Shown: positions 1-8,784, counted from the first letter of the stretch. The stretch is DNA of 64,000 nucleotides from Collinsella sp. WCA1-178-WT-3 (M1) (GCF_009696325.1 NZ_VUME01000002.1:176217-240216), one strand, 5' to 3'. The notes: generated by a model from the letters alone, not told the origin. A program made the numbers and translations.

Positions 1-1235
1 GCTCCACCGAGAGCAAGCTCGTCTTTAGCAACCGCATTCCCAACGTCATTATGCTCGTGGGCCTGCAGGGCTCCGGTAAGACCACGGCGGCTGTAAAGCT
101 GGCATACCTGCTCAAGAAGCAGGGCCGCTCGCCGCTGCTCGCCGCGTGCGACGTCTACCGTCCCGCCGCTGCCGACCAGCTGGCCACGCTTGGTGGAGAG
201 ATCGGCGTGCCGGTCTTCCGCGGTGACGGCGAGCACCCGGTCGATATTTCCAAGGGCGCCATCCAGGAGGCCGTCGACCACCTGCGCGATGTGGTCATCG
301 TCGATACCGCCGGTCGTCTGCAGATCGACGAACAGATGATGCAGGAGGCCGTGGACATCAAGAAGGCCGTCAAGCCCGATCAGGTGCTGATGGTCGTCGA
401 TGCCATGACCGGCCAGGATATCGTCAACGTTGTCTCGACCTTCGCCGAGCGCACCGACTTTGACGGCGTGATCATCTCCAAGCTCGACGGCGATGCCCGT
501 GGCGGCGGCGCGCTTTCGGTGCGCCAGGTGACCGGCAAGCCCATCAAGTTCGTGAGCATGGGCGAGAAGCCCGATTCGCTGGAGCCGTTCTATCCCGATC
601 GCATGGCCAAGCGCATCTTAGGAATGGGCGACGTCGTCGGCATTATCGAGAAAGCCCAGGAGGCAGCCGATGCCGAGCAGCTCGAGGCTGCCGAGCGCAT
701 GCTGCGCGAGGGCTTTACCATGAACGACATGCTCGACCAGATGAAGGCCGTCAAGAAGATGGGCGGTATGAAGGGCATTCTGGGCATGCTTCCCGGCGGC
801 CAGCGTGCGCTCAACCAGATGGGCGGCAACCTGGATGAGGGCATCTTCGACAAGAACGAGGCCATCATCATGTCGATGACCAAGGAGGAGCGCCTGCGTC
901 CTTCCATCATCAACGGCCAGCGTCGCGCCCGCATCGCCAAGGGTGCCGGCGTGACCCCCACCGAGGTCAATAGCCTTATGAAGCAGTGGGGCGAGATGAA
1001 CAAGATGATGGGCCGCATGCGCTCGATGGCCAACCAGGCGCAAGCCGGCGGCAAGAAGGGCAAGAAGGGTAAAAAAGGCAAAAAGATGCGCATGCCCAAT
1101 ATTCCCGGTCTGGATGCCATGGGCTTGGGCGGCATGGGCGGCCTGGGTGGCCTGGGTGGCATGGGAACAGGTGGTCCCAAGTCCGATATGGACCTGCTGC
1201 GCCAGATGGAAGCGCAGATGCGTAATAAAAAGTAA
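1..1235 (+). CDS. ffh: Signal recognition particle protein Ffh (5' end outside window)
   Basis: This is the GTPase and M-domain protein of the signal recognition particle, which binds 4.5S RNA and brings nascent membrane proteins to FtsY. The reading frame is open from base 3, so the N-domain and true start lie upstream of the window; the ATG at 51 is internal. Visible motifs are the P-loop GLQGSGKTT, the DTAGRLQ box, SKLDGDARGG, and then the Met-rich M domain with its RRxRIAKGAG RNA-binding signature. The C-terminus has a Lys-Gly run followed by a Gly/Met-rich tail (roughly the last 60 residues), common in actinobacterial Ffh. It ends at TAA 1233-1235, just before a strong hairpin. Confidence 0.97.
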   Translation, partial: STESKLVFSNRIPNVIMLVGLQGSGKTTAAVKLAYLLKKQGRSPLLAACDVYRPAAADQLATLGGEIGVPVFRGDGEHPVDISKGAIQEAVDHLRDVVIVDTAGRLQIDEQMMQEAVDIKKAVKPDQVLMVVDAMTGQDIVNVVSTFAERTDFDGVIISKLDGDARGGGALSVRQVTGKPIKFVSMGEKPDSLEPFYPDRMAKRILGMGDVVGIIEKAQEAADAEQLEAAERMLREGFTMNDMLDQMKAVKKMGGMKGILGMLPGGQRALNQMGGNLDEGIFDKNEAIIMSMTKEERLRPSIINGQRRARIAKGAGVTPTEVNSLMKQWGEMNKMMGRMRSMANQAQAGGKKGKKGKKGKKMRMPNIPGLDAMGLGGMGGLGGLGGMGTGGPKSDMDLLRQMEAQMRNKK

Positions 1236-1255
1236 CGACTGGTTGAGTCGAGTAT

Positions 1256-1295
1256 GGCGAAGGCCGCCTGGATGGTACTCCAGGCGGCCTTCGCC
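1256..1295. terminator. Bidirectional hairpin between convergent ffh and the DUF134-NifX gene
   Basis: A perfect 17-bp stem (1256-1272 with 1279-1295) closes a 6-nt loop. It lies between two convergent genes. There is no clean T-tract on either side, so it is terminator-like rather than a textbook intrinsic terminator. Confidence 0.6.
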
Positions 1296-1351
1296 GTTCG
1301 TTCGCAGGTTTTCTCACGCGCGGAAGCGTGTTGGCGTTGAGGTGCTTGCCA

Positions 1352-2116
1352 CTAGTGGCAGCCACAGCCCTCGTGCCCATCATGGTCGTGGTGGCCGTGG
1401 CAGCCGCAGGACTCGCCATGCTCGTGGGCGTGCTCGTGCTCGTGCCCATGGCAGTCGCAGGTGGCCTCGCCGGTCTGCGCGAGCGTGCCGGCAATGAGGG
1501 CCTCGACGCAGGCGTCGCAGCTGCCCTGGGCGCCCGCATAGACCGTGATGCCTGCCTGGGTGAGCGCGTTGATGGCGCCGCCGCCGATACCGCCGCAGAT
1601 GAGCGTATCGACGCCACCGTTGGCGAGCAGACCCGCTAGGGCGCCGTGACCAGTGCCGCCGGTGCCTACGACCTGCTCGTTGAGCACCTTGCCATCCTGG
1701 ATGTCATAGATTTTGAACTGCTCGCTGCGGCCAAAGTGCATAAAGATGTTGCCGTTGTCGTACGTCGTTGCCACCCTCATGGTGCCGACCTCCTTTGCTG
1801 GCCATATGGCCGTCGTCGTAGGTGTGGGGGAGTATGCGATATTGCCGCCCTCGATACTAAGTGCTCGCCCGTTGACCAGCGCGTTTGCCACCTTGCGATG
1901 CGCGCGGCTGCAGATGGCCGCCACGGTGGCACGGGCGATGCCCATTTGCTGGGCGACGGCCTCCTGATTGAGGCCTTCCAGGTCGCAAAGCCGTAGGACT
2001 TCGAGCTCATCGACCGTCATGTCGATGGCGTCTCCGCTGGCAAGGCCGTCAGGGGTAAAGCCGCGATATTCGGGAATGATCCCAACACGGCGCAATTTTT
2101 CGCGTCTTCCTGCCAT
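1352..2116 (-). CDS. DUF134 DNA-binding domain fused to a NifX/NifB-type cofactor-binding domain with His/Cys-rich tail
   Basis: This 254-residue protein joins two families that are usually separate. Residues 1-95 match DUF134, a helix-turn-helix family (conserved DELEVLRL.DLEGL.QE, then MGIARATV as recognition helix). Residues 113-210 match the dinitrogenase iron-molybdenum cofactor domain (MRVATTYDNG, HFGRSEQF, GHGAL, ICGGIGGGA). Residues 220-254 are almost only His, Cys, Gly, Glu and Asp, a likely metal-binding tail. The start at 2116 is chosen because GGAGAG precedes it; an ATG ten codons upstream has no such site and overlaps a palindrome. A second strong ribosome site (AAAGGAGGT) precedes the in-frame ATG at 1780, so a separate cofactor-domain protein may also be made. 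Its role is unknown; a metal- or cluster-responsive autoregulator is an inference. Confidence 0.85.
   Translation of the reverse strand: MAGRREKLRRVGIIPEYRGFTPDGLASGDAIDMTVDELEVLRLCDLEGLNQEAVAQQMGIARATVAAICSRAHRKVANALVNGRALSIEGGNIAYSPTPTTTAIWPAKEVGTMRVATTYDNGNIFMHFGRSEQFKIYDIQDGKVLNEQVVGTGGTGHGALAGLLANGGVDTLICGGIGGGAINALTQAGITVYAGAQGSCDACVEALIAGTLAQTGEATCDCHGHEHEHAHEHGESCGCHGHHDHDGHEGCGCH
1780..1794 (-). promoter_or_regulatory. Internal Shine-Dalgarno and ATG inside the DUF134-NifX frame
   Basis: Read on the minus strand, AAAGGAGGT sits 6 nt before the ATG whose first base is 1780, in frame with the fusion. The initiator would begin MRVATTYDNG, exactly the usual N-terminus of a stand-alone NifX/NafY-type protein. 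Two products from one message are therefore plausible. Confidence 0.6.
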
Positions 2117-2130
2117 ACACTCTCCAAATC

Positions 2131-2142
2131 TGACATATGTCA
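2131..2142. promoter_or_regulatory. Palindromic operator-like site 1 (TGACATATGTCA)
   Basis: A perfect 12-bp palindrome directly upstream of the DUF134-NifX ribosome site, near the expected transcription start. It shares its core with a second site at 2183-2196. Confidence 0.55.
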
Positions 2143-2147
2143 ACAAT

Positions 2148-2175
2148 AGGATAGCGCGTATACGAAACCGCTCAA
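2148..2175 (-). promoter_or_regulatory. Candidate promoter of the DUF134-NifX gene
   Basis: On the minus strand, TTGAGC (2175-2170), a 16-nt spacer and TATCCT (2153-2148) resemble -35 and -10 boxes. The promoter lies between the two palindromes, which would suit repression by a protein bound to both. Confidence 0.35.
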
Positions 2176-2182
2176 GCTATTT

Positions 2183-2196
2183 TTGGCATATGTCAA
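2183..2196. promoter_or_regulatory. Palindromic operator-like site 2 (TTGGCATATGTCAA)
   Basis: A 14-bp palindrome with a single mismatch, sharing the core TTGRCATATGYCA with site 1. The two centres are 53 bp apart, about five helical turns, so bound proteins would face the same side of the DNA. Confidence 0.5.
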
Positions 2197-2332
2197 AAAA
2201 GCTGAAGGTGCAGCATTTGCGAATGCGGCGCCGTACTGCCGTGCATTGCGTGTGCCGCCCCAAGTGTGCAATTCGATGCTGCGCGCCTGGGCTACAATAA
2301 AAATCGCTTATAGGCGACTGACAGGAGGGTCA

Positions 2333-3181
2333 ATGAGCAAAGCTGATCAACAGTTTGTAGCCATGTGCCGCGATATTCTGGACCATGGCACCACTACCGA
2401 GGGCCAAAAGGTTCGTCCGGTGTGGGAGGACGGCACCCCTGCCTATACCATTAAAAACTTTGGCGTTACGGCACGCTACGACCTGCGTGAGGAGTTTCCG
2501 GCGCTTACCCTGCGTCGTACGGCCCTCAAATCTGCCATGGACGAGATTCTATGGATCTATCAAAAGAAGTCCAATAACGTGCATGACCTCAACAGCCATA
2601 TTTGGGATGAGTGGGCCGACGAGACCGGCTCCATCGGCAAGGCCTACGGGTACCAGATTGGCCAGAAGAGCCATTATGCCGAGGGTGACTTTGACCAGAT
2701 GGACCGTGTGCTGTACGACCTTAAGCACACACCGTACAGCCGTCGCATCATGACCAACACGTATGTGTTTAGCGACCTGTCCGAGATGCACCTGTATCCG
2801 TGCGCCTACAGCGTGACCTATAACGTCACGCAGCGCCCGCAGGACGATAAGCCAACACTCAACATGATTCTCAACCAGCGCAGCCAGGACATTTTGGCCG
2901 CGAACAACTGGAATGTGTGCCAGTACGCCATTTTGCTGATGATGGTCGCGCAGTCGGTCGATATGATCGCTGGCGAGTTGCTGCATGTGATCGCCGATGC
3001 CCATATTTACGACCGTCATGTCGATATCGTCCGCGAGCTTATCGAGCGTCCGCAGTTTGCGGCTCCTAAGGTAACGCTCAACCCCGACGTGCACGATTTC
3101 TACGCGTTTACGACCGACGACTTGATCGTTGAGGGCTATGAGCACGGCCCGCAGGTCAAGAACATCCCCATTGCGGTGTAG
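2333..3181 (+). CDS. thyA: Thymidylate synthase
   Basis: This enzyme makes dTMP from dUMP using methylene-tetrahydrofolate. The protein is 282 residues, close to the ThyA type known from Bacillus subtilis phage-like enzymes. The catalytic cysteine is Cys147 in LYPCAYS, where most ThyA proteins have PPC followed by His; the phosphate-binding NQRSQDI follows at about 171. The start at 2333 has AGGAGGG just upstream; the frame is open further back to 2183 but without family similarity. TACAAT at 2293-2298 could be its -10 box. It is followed without a gap by folA, which regenerates the tetrahydrofolate that ThyA oxidises. Confidence 0.96.
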   Translation: MSKADQQFVAMCRDILDHGTTTEGQKVRPVWEDGTPAYTIKNFGVTARYDLREEFPALTLRRTALKSAMDEILWIYQKKSNNVHDLNSHIWDEWADETGSIGKAYGYQIGQKSHYAEGDFDQMDRVLYDLKHTPYSRRIMTNTYVFSDLSEMHLYPCAYSVTYNVTQRPQDDKPTLNMILNQRSQDILAANNWNVCQYAILLMMVAQSVDMIAGELLHVIADAHIYDRHVDIVRELIERPQFAAPKVTLNPDVHDFYAFTTDDLIVEGYEHGPQVKNIPIAV

Positions 3182-3190
3182 GTGACGCGC

Positions 3191-3709
3191 ATGACGTGTA
3201 AGCTTTCTGCCATTGTCGCCGTGTGCGATGACTGGGGCATTGGGTGCGAGGGTGACATGGTCGTGTCCAACCGTGCCGACATGCGCCATTTTGTGGCGTG
3301 CACCAAGGGTTGTCCGGTCATTATGGGACGCAAGACCCTGCTGAGTTTTCCCGGCGGGCGTCCGCTCAAGAAACGCCGCAACATTGTGCTCACGCGCGAC
3401 GAGGGCTTTGCTCCCGAGGGCGTCGACGTGGTGCATAGTATCGATGAGGCGCTCGCCGCGGTTGCCGATGAGCCCGTTGCCTGGGTGATCGGTGGCGGCG
3501 ATGTCTATCGGCAGTTTTTGCCGTACTGCGTGGAGGCCGAGGTCACGCACAACCATTGCACCCATGCCGTGGACACGTACTTTCCCAATTTGGATGTCGA
3601 TCCTGCGTGGGAAGTTGCGCGGCGCGACGGGGTTGCCACGATTGCCGCGGGCGAGGGTGACGAAGGCCTCGATTATGAGTTCGTGACATATCGTCGTGTT
3701 GATGCTTAA
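3191..3709 (+). CDS. folA: Dihydrofolate reductase
   Basis: It reduces dihydrofolate to tetrahydrofolate with NADPH, closing the cycle opened by the ThyA reaction encoded just upstream. The 172-residue protein shows the usual order: AIVAVCDDWGIG near the N-terminus, the substrate-contact helix around SNRADMRHF, VIMGRKTLLSF, RRNIVLTRD and the nucleotide-binding VIGGGDVYRQFL. The ATG at 3191 is preferred because AGGTG lies 7 nt upstream; a GTG at 3182, touching the thyA stop, is an alternative adding three residues. The very short gap to thyA indicates one transcript. Confidence 0.95.
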   Translation: MTCKLSAIVAVCDDWGIGCEGDMVVSNRADMRHFVACTKGCPVIMGRKTLLSFPGGRPLKKRRNIVLTRDEGFAPEGVDVVHSIDEALAAVADEPVAWVIGGGDVYRQFLPYCVEAEVTHNHCTHAVDTYFPNLDVDPAWEVARRDGVATIAAGEGDEGLDYEFVTYRRVDA

Positions 3710-3751
3710 ATCGTCTGGCGTGAACGGTATCACCGGGTTGATTGAATGCAT

Positions 3752-3774
3752 GGGGCGGCGCTTAGCGTCGCCTC
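3752..3774 (+). terminator. Short hairpin after folA
   Basis: Ten base pairs (3752-3761 with 3765-3774, two G-T type pairs) close a 3-nt loop. Only a short GTTTGG follows, so termination would be weak. Confidence 0.35.
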
Positions 3775-3818
3775 GTTTGGTATAGATGTGCTGTAAAGAA
3801 GGGTACGGGCTGGCTGCT

Positions 3819-4733
3819 ATGACTGATGCCGTTGAGGTGCTGCGAATCGATTCCCTTAATGATGAGCGGCTCGACGCCTACGTGCGACTGACGGAGCGCG
3901 AGCTGCGTTGTGTGCTGGAGCCTCAAAAGGGTATCTTTATTGCGGAAAGCGCCAAGGTCATCGAGCGTGCGGTGCGTGCCGGATACGAGCCGGTGAGCTT
4001 TCTTTTGGGTGAGCGCTGGCTCGATCAGATGATGCCGCTGTTCGAGCGTCTGGTTGTACGCGAGGGCGCAGGTCCAGTTCCTGTGTTCGTGGCCTCCATG
4101 GAGCTCATGGAGCAGTTGACGGGCTTTAACGTGACGCGCGGTGCGCTCGCGGCGTTCCGTCGCCCGCGTCAGATTCCGGTTGATGAGTTCTTGGGCGGCG
4201 TCGTCGAGGTGGCGGGTGAGCGCCCGGTGCGCGTGTGCGTGCTCGAGGGTATTGTCGACCATACTAATGTGGGTGCGATTTTCCGCTCGGCGGCAGCGTT
4301 GAATGTCGATGGCATTTTGGTAAGCCCCACGTGCTGTGACCCGCTGTACCGCCGCTCGGCCCGTGTGAGCATGGGCACGGTGTTCCAGGTGCCGTGGACG
4401 CGCATTGGCAGCGAGGCGCGCGTATGGCCGCATGATGGGCTGGCGGCGCTGCACGATGCCGGCTTTTCGTGTGCCGCCATGGCATTGACGGATGATTCGG
4501 TGTCGTTGGACGATCCCGCGTTGCAAGAGATTGACCGGTTGGCGATCTTTATGGGCACCGAGGGCGCCGGCCTGGGCGCCAAGACCATCGCGGGCTGTGA
4601 CTGGGCTGTGCGTATTCCGATGGCGCACGGGGTCGATTCGCTCAACGTGGCCGCGGCGAGTGCTGTCGCTTTTTGGCAGTTGTGTCCGCACGTGAGCAAC
4701 GAGTATCACTACCAGCCGGGACTGTATCACTAG
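3819..4733 (+). CDS. TrmH/SpoU-family RNA 2'-O-methyltransferase
   Basis: The protein (304 residues) belongs to the SPOUT superfamily, which moves a methyl group from S-adenosylmethionine to a ribose 2'-OH in tRNA or rRNA. All three TrmH motifs are present: motif 1 around DHTNVGAIFRSAAAL, motif 2 IFMGTEGAGL and motif 3 IPMAHGVDSLNVAAA, which form the knotted cofactor pocket. The N-terminal third (FIAESAKVIERAVRAG) matches the SpoU substrate-binding domain. Its RNA target cannot be told from sequence. The start is uncertain: ATG 3819 gives a family-like N-terminus and ATG 3786 adds eleven residues; neither has a strong ribosome site. Confidence 0.88.
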   Translation: MTDAVEVLRIDSLNDERLDAYVRLTERELRCVLEPQKGIFIAESAKVIERAVRAGYEPVSFLLGERWLDQMMPLFERLVVREGAGPVPVFVASMELMEQLTGFNVTRGALAAFRRPRQIPVDEFLGGVVEVAGERPVRVCVLEGIVDHTNVGAIFRSAAALNVDGILVSPTCCDPLYRRSARVSMGTVFQVPWTRIGSEARVWPHDGLAALHDAGFSCAAMALTDDSVSLDDPALQEIDRLAIFMGTEGAGLGAKTIAGCDWAVRIPMAHGVDSLNVAAASAVAFWQLCPHVSNEYHYQPGLYH

Positions 4734-4858
4734 GCAGATATTTTGCACCGGGCTCTGAGTCCGGGTGTTTCGGTTGACGCCGGTCGGTGCTAAGCTGGTG
4801 CTGGCTTTGGTCTTTAATTGACGTTTTGTTGTTTGACGTGCGCTGGTGGGGAGGGCGT

Positions 4859-6208
4859 GTGGCTAAGAAATCTACGGCTATCGATGTAACACAGGGTGTT
4901 ATTTGGCAGCAGTTGCTTTCGCTGTGCGTTCCCATCTTTTTTAGTTCGTTCTTTCAGCAGGCATACACGCTTATCGGTACCTATATCGTCGGTCAGTTTG
5001 GCGGCAAGCTCGCGCTGGGTGGCATCCAGGCCACGATGGTGCTCACGGAGCTCTGCATCGGTTTTTGCGTCGGTGTTGGCGCCGGCTGTGCTGTTATTAC
5101 GGGTCAGTATTTTGGCCAGCACGATGATGAGCGACTGAGTCGTTCGGTCCATACGGCCATGACGCTCGCTCTGGTGGGCGGTATCGTCGTCTCGATTCTG
5201 GGCATAGTGTTCGTTGAGCCCATGCTGGTGCTTATGAATACGCCGCATGAACTATTGGCCGAGGGTGTGGCCTATGCTCGTTGCTATTTTGCCGCTATGG
5301 TTGCGGCGCTGTTGCTCAATATGGGCACCGCGCTGTTGCGCGCCGTGGGCGACACGCGTGGGCCTGCCGTGATCATCGCTTCCGGCTGCCTCGTTAACGT
5401 GGTACTGGATGTCATCTTCGTTGCCGTGCTTCATATGGAGGCTCTGGGCTGTGGTATCGCGGTGGCGCTGACCATTTGCTCCAACGCCACGATGATCGTG
5501 ATTCGCATGATGCACGCACCGGGTGCGTGGCGGCTTTCACTCTCCAAACTCGGCATTGATCCTGGTATTTGCAAGAGCATGATCTCGTGTGGTCTGCCGC
5601 TTGGCTTTCAGTCTGCTGCGTATTCGATTTCCAACGTCTTGATTCAGGTGTCGGTCAACTCGTTTGGTGCCGATGTCACCACGGCCTGGGGTCTTTCGGG
5701 CCGCTTAGATGGCATTGTCTGGATGGTTACCGAGGCGCTTGGCGTGTCGATCACCACGTTCTCGGCACAGAACTTTGGCGCGCGCAACTACGAGCGCATG
5801 CGCAAGGGCTACCATACGTCGCTCGTGCTGTCGTTTATGCTCATTGGTGGCCTGTCTGCCGTGCTGCTGGTGTTCTCGGGTCCTCTGTCGCGTCTGTTTG
5901 TCGACGATGCTTCGATTTCGGCCTACACCACGACCATCATCCATTTTATTGCGCCGTTCTATGCGATTTTCTCGATTATCGAAAACGCGTCGGGCTCCAT
6001 TCGCGGTGCCGGCGTGAGCTTGCAGCCCATGATTCTCACGATTTTCGGCACCGTCGTGCTCAGGGTGATCTGGGTGTTTGCGATCATGCCTTTCGATCCG
6101 TCGCTTGAGCTCCTGCTGCTGGTTTACCCCGTAACCTGGCTCATCACGGCCACGATGTTCACTATCTACCACCACAGCGGCAACTGGCTAGGCCGCGCCA
6201 CTGCCTAA
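4859..6208 (+). CDS. MATE-family efflux transporter
   Basis: A 449-residue integral membrane protein with about twelve hydrophobic segments in two similar halves, the size and pattern of MATE/DinF-type exporters, which expel organic cations or drugs using an ion gradient. Typical features are the first-helix region LLSLCVPIFFSSFFQQAYTLIGTYIVGQ-like start, a repeated MGTALLRAVGDTRGPAV loop and the matching ASGSIRGAGVSLQP in the second half. The GTG at 4859 is taken as start because GGAGGG lies 3 nt before it; an upstream ATG at 4787 adds an unlikely extension. The substrate is unknown. Its stop codon lies within the left arm of a long inverted repeat shared with convergent cobO. Confidence 0.9.
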   Translation: MAKKSTAIDVTQGVIWQQLLSLCVPIFFSSFFQQAYTLIGTYIVGQFGGKLALGGIQATMVLTELCIGFCVGVGAGCAVITGQYFGQHDDERLSRSVHTAMTLALVGGIVVSILGIVFVEPMLVLMNTPHELLAEGVAYARCYFAAMVAALLLNMGTALLRAVGDTRGPAVIIASGCLVNVVLDVIFVAVLHMEALGCGIAVALTICSNATMIVIRMMHAPGAWRLSLSKLGIDPGICKSMISCGLPLGFQSAAYSISNVLIQVSVNSFGADVTTAWGLSGRLDGIVWMVTEALGVSITTFSAQNFGARNYERMRKGYHTSLVLSFMLIGGLSAVLLVFSGPLSRLFVDDASISAYTTTIIHFIAPFYAIFSIIENASGSIRGAGVSLQPMILTIFGTVVLRVIWVFAIMPFDPSLELLLLVYPVTWLITATMFTIYHHSGNWLGRATA

Positions 6209-6296
6209 TGATCCGTATGAGACAGAGGAAAACGGATCATTGCTCTCCGTGGTGATGTCGATGATTCGTTTTCCTCCGTCCCCTTTGGATCAATTA
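6206..6296. repeat. Long imperfect inverted repeat filling the MATE/cobO convergent gap
   Basis: The arms 6206-6240 and 6261-6296 are largely complementary; the inner core GAGGAAAACG-ATCAT pairs with one mismatch and the outer TAAT-GATCC pairs with a one-base bulge. The left arm carries the MATE stop (6206-6208) and the right arm carries the cobO stop (6294-6296), so the whole intergenic gap is one hairpin. Confidence 0.7.
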
Positions 6297-6779
6297 GTAT
6301 TCGATGCCTTGGCGGGCTAGGAGGCCTTCGTCGAAGTAGTGTTTGACGGGGCGCATTTCGGTTACGAGGTCGGCAAGGTCGGCGAGGGGCAGCAAGCCGC
6401 GGCCAGTGAGCACGAGCTCCGTGGTGGTTGGTTTCATCGCGATCAACGCTTCGACATCTTCGCGCGTCACAAAGCCCCGTCGCATGGCTTCTCCCAGCTC
6501 ATCCAAGATCAGCACGTCGACTTGGCTAATCTGCTCGCGCGCCAGCTCCATGATCTGTGCGGCACAGGCTTCGGGCGTGTCGCGGTCGGCTTGTACGATG
6601 CAAAGCCCCAATCGAGGAGCAGCGTCATGTTCGGCGCAGTGCAGCTTCTTGGCAAACTGAAGCATGAGCACGTTAAGTCCATAGCCCGTGGCGCGCAGCG
6701 CGAGCCCCAGCGCAGCCGTCGTCTTGCCCTTGCCGTCGCCCGTATAGATTTGAACCTTGCCGACTTCCAGTGATGCCAT
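6294..6779 (-). CDS. cobO: Cob(I)yrinic acid a,c-diamide adenosyltransferase (CobO/BtuR type)
   Basis: It transfers the adenosyl group of ATP to the cobalt of corrinoids, giving the coenzyme form of B12. At 161 residues it is slightly shorter than Escherichia coli BtuR. The P-loop GDGKGKTTAALGLALRA is at residues 14-30, and VLILDELGEAMRRGFV and LVLTGRGL follow as in the family. AGGAC lies ahead of the ATG whose first base is 6779. It is a lone gene with no other cobalamin gene in the window, so salvage of taken-up corrinoid is likelier than full synthesis, as an inference. Confidence 0.92.
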   Translation of the reverse strand: MASLEVGKVQIYTGDGKGKTTAALGLALRATGYGLNVLMLQFAKKLHCAEHDAAPRLGLCIVQADRDTPEACAAQIMELAREQISQVDVLILDELGEAMRRGFVTREDVEALIAMKPTTTELVLTGRGLLPLADLADLVTEMRPVKHYFDEGLLARQGIEY

Positions 6780-6871
6780 CTCTGTCCTTTCGTGCCCGGT
6801 GTCGGTTTATCGCCGGCCGGGTTGGGTATTCTAGTTAGCATTATCAACCCCAGTAGATGGAGTTCAAGCAG

Positions 6872-8764
6872 ATGGAGATGGATGACAACAAACGTAGACG
6901 GAATATGATCCTCTACGTGCTCATCGCCTTCGTCGTCTACCTCGTGCTCTCGACCGTTCTGTTCCCCAACATCGGTCACACGCAGCAGATTACGAAGACC
7001 GATTACTCGACGTTTGTCAAAGCGCTCGACAAGAAGAGCGTCGATAAGGTCGAGTACAACACGGACGATTACTCGATTTATTACACCAAGAAGGGCGAGG
7101 ACGAGAACATCGCCTACAAGACGACCGGTGTGCCGAATGATGCGGGCTTTACCGATCGCGTGCTTGAATCTGGCGCCTCGCTTGAGTCGGTCGTTCCCGA
7201 TAAGAACTCGGGTCTGATGACTTACTACCTGCTCACCCTCATTCTTCCCATGGCGATTTTCTTCCTGATCGGCTGGTGGCTCAACCGCCGCATGAAGAAG
7301 GCCATGGGTGATGACGGCCCGTCGATGAACTTTGGCGGCGGCGGTTTTGGCGGCGGTGGACTGGGCAAGTCCGGCGCGCGCGTGATTGCCTCCAAGGACG
7401 TGGGCGTGACCTTTAAGGATGTTGCTGGCCAGGAAGAGGCCAAGGAGTCCCTCAAGGAGGTCGTCGACTTTCTGGAGAAGCCGCAGCGCTACGAGGAGAT
7501 TGGCGCCAAGCTGCCGCGCGGTGCCCTCCTTGTCGGCCCTCCGGGTACCGGTAAAACCCTGCTTGCCAAGGCTGTGGCCGGCGAGGCGGGTGTGCCGTTC
7601 TTTAGTATTTCGGGCTCTGAGTTTGTCGAGATGTTCGTCGGCCGCGGCGCCGCCAAGGTTCGCGATCTGTTTAAGCAGGCCAAGGAAAAGGCCCCGTGCA
7701 TCGTCTTTATCGATGAGATCGATACCATCGGCAAGAAGCGCGACGGCGGCGGCTTTAGTGGCAACGACGAGCGCGAGCAGACGCTCAACCAGCTGCTGAC
7801 CGAGATGGACGGCTTCGATAACCACAAGGGTATCGTCGTCCTCGCTGCCACCAACCGTCCCGACAGCCTTGACCCGGCCCTGTTGCGCCCCGGTCGTTTT
7901 GACCGCCGCATCCCCGTTGAGCTGCCCGACCTGACCGGCCGTAAGAACATTCTTGAGCTGCACGCCAAGAGCGTGAAGACGCAGCCGCCGATCGACCTGA
8001 CCGCGATTGCCCGCGCCACGCCCGGTGCCTCGGGCGCCGACCTGGCCAACATCATCAACGAGGGCGCCCTGCGTGCCGTCCGCGAGGGTCGCAAGCGCGC
8101 CACGCAGGACGACTTTGAGGAGTCGGTGGAGGTCGTCATTGCCGGTCAGCAGCGCAAGTCCACGGTGCTGTCCGACCACGAGAAGCAGGTCGTTTCTTAC
8201 CACGAGATCGGTCATGCCATCGTTGCCGCTCGCCAGAAGGGCTCTGCGCCGGTCACGAAGATCACCATCGTGCCGCGCACGAGCGGTGCTCTGGGCTACA
8301 CCATGCAGGTCGAGGAGGATGAGCGCTTCCTGACCACGCGCCAGGAGATCCTGGACAAGCTCGCCGTCTATTGCGGCGGCCGTGCAGCCGAGGAGCTCAT
8401 CTTTGGCGAGATGACGACCGGCGCCGCCAACGATATCGAGCAGGCCACCAAGCTTGCCCGTAACATGGTGACGCGCTTTGGTATGTCCGATGAGTTTGGC
8501 ATGATGGCGCTCGGTACCGTGCAGAACGCGTACCTTAACCAGGATACGTCGCTCACCTGCGCCCCCGGTACGGCCGAGCGCGTGGACGCGATTGTCGCCA
8601 AGCTGATCGAGGATGCGCACGACCGCGCCCTGCAGATCTTGAAGGAGAACAAGTTTAAGCTCCACGAGCTGGCTCGTTATCTGTACAAGAAGGAGACGAT
8701 CACGGGCGAGGAGTTTATGAATCTTCTCACGCGTGAGAATCCGCTGATGCCAAAGCAGCAGTAA
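6872..8764 (+). CDS. ftsH: ATP-dependent zinc metalloprotease FtsH
   Basis: This membrane-anchored AAA+ protease degrades misfolded membrane proteins and selected regulators. The 630-residue chain has a first membrane helix at about 12-31, an extracytoplasmic domain, a second helix at about 118-136, a Gly-rich linker, Walker A GPPGTGKT (222-229), Walker B IVFIDEID, the second region of homology [10 protein letters not shown], and the zinc site HEIGH (444-448) with the third ligand in AANDIEQAT. The ATG at 6872 has GGAG nine bases upstream; ATG 6857 would add five residues but lacks a ribosome site. The C-terminus is shorter than in streptomycetes. A strong terminator follows. Confidence 0.96.
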   Translation: MEMDDNKRRRNMILYVLIAFVVYLVLSTVLFPNIGHTQQITKTDYSTFVKALDKKSVDKVEYNTDDYSIYYTKKGEDENIAYKTTGVPNDAGFTDRVLESGASLESVVPDKNSGLMTYYLLTLILPMAIFFLIGWWLNRRMKKAMGDDGPSMNFGGGGFGGGGLGKSGARVIASKDVGVTFKDVAGQEEAKESLKEVVDFLEKPQRYEEIGAKLPRGALLVGPPGTGKTLLAKAVAGEAGVPFFSISGSEFVEMFVGRGAAKVRDLFKQAKEKAPCIVFIDEIDTIGKKRDGGGFSGNDEREQTLNQLLTEMDGFDNHKGIVVLAATNRPDSLDPALLRPGRFDRRIPVELPDLTGRKNILELHAKSVKTQPPIDLTAIARATPGASGADLANIINEGALRAVREGRKRATQDDFEESVEVVIAGQQRKSTVLSDHEKQVVSYHEIGHAIVAARQKGSAPVTKITIVPRTSGALGYTMQVEEDERFLTTRQEILDKLAVYCGGRAAEELIFGEMTTGAANDIEQATKLARNMVTRFGMSDEFGMMALGTVQNAYLNQDTSLTCAPGTAERVDAIVAKLIEDAHDRALQILKENKFKLHELARYLYKKETITGEEFMNLLTRENPLMPKQQ

Positions 8765-8784
8765 TACTAGTTGCGCAGTGCTTT

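Noticed and set aside
2183..2332. 50-residue N-terminal extension of ThyA
   Set aside because: No similarity to the family, while ATG 2333 has a strong ribosome site and the right N-terminus.
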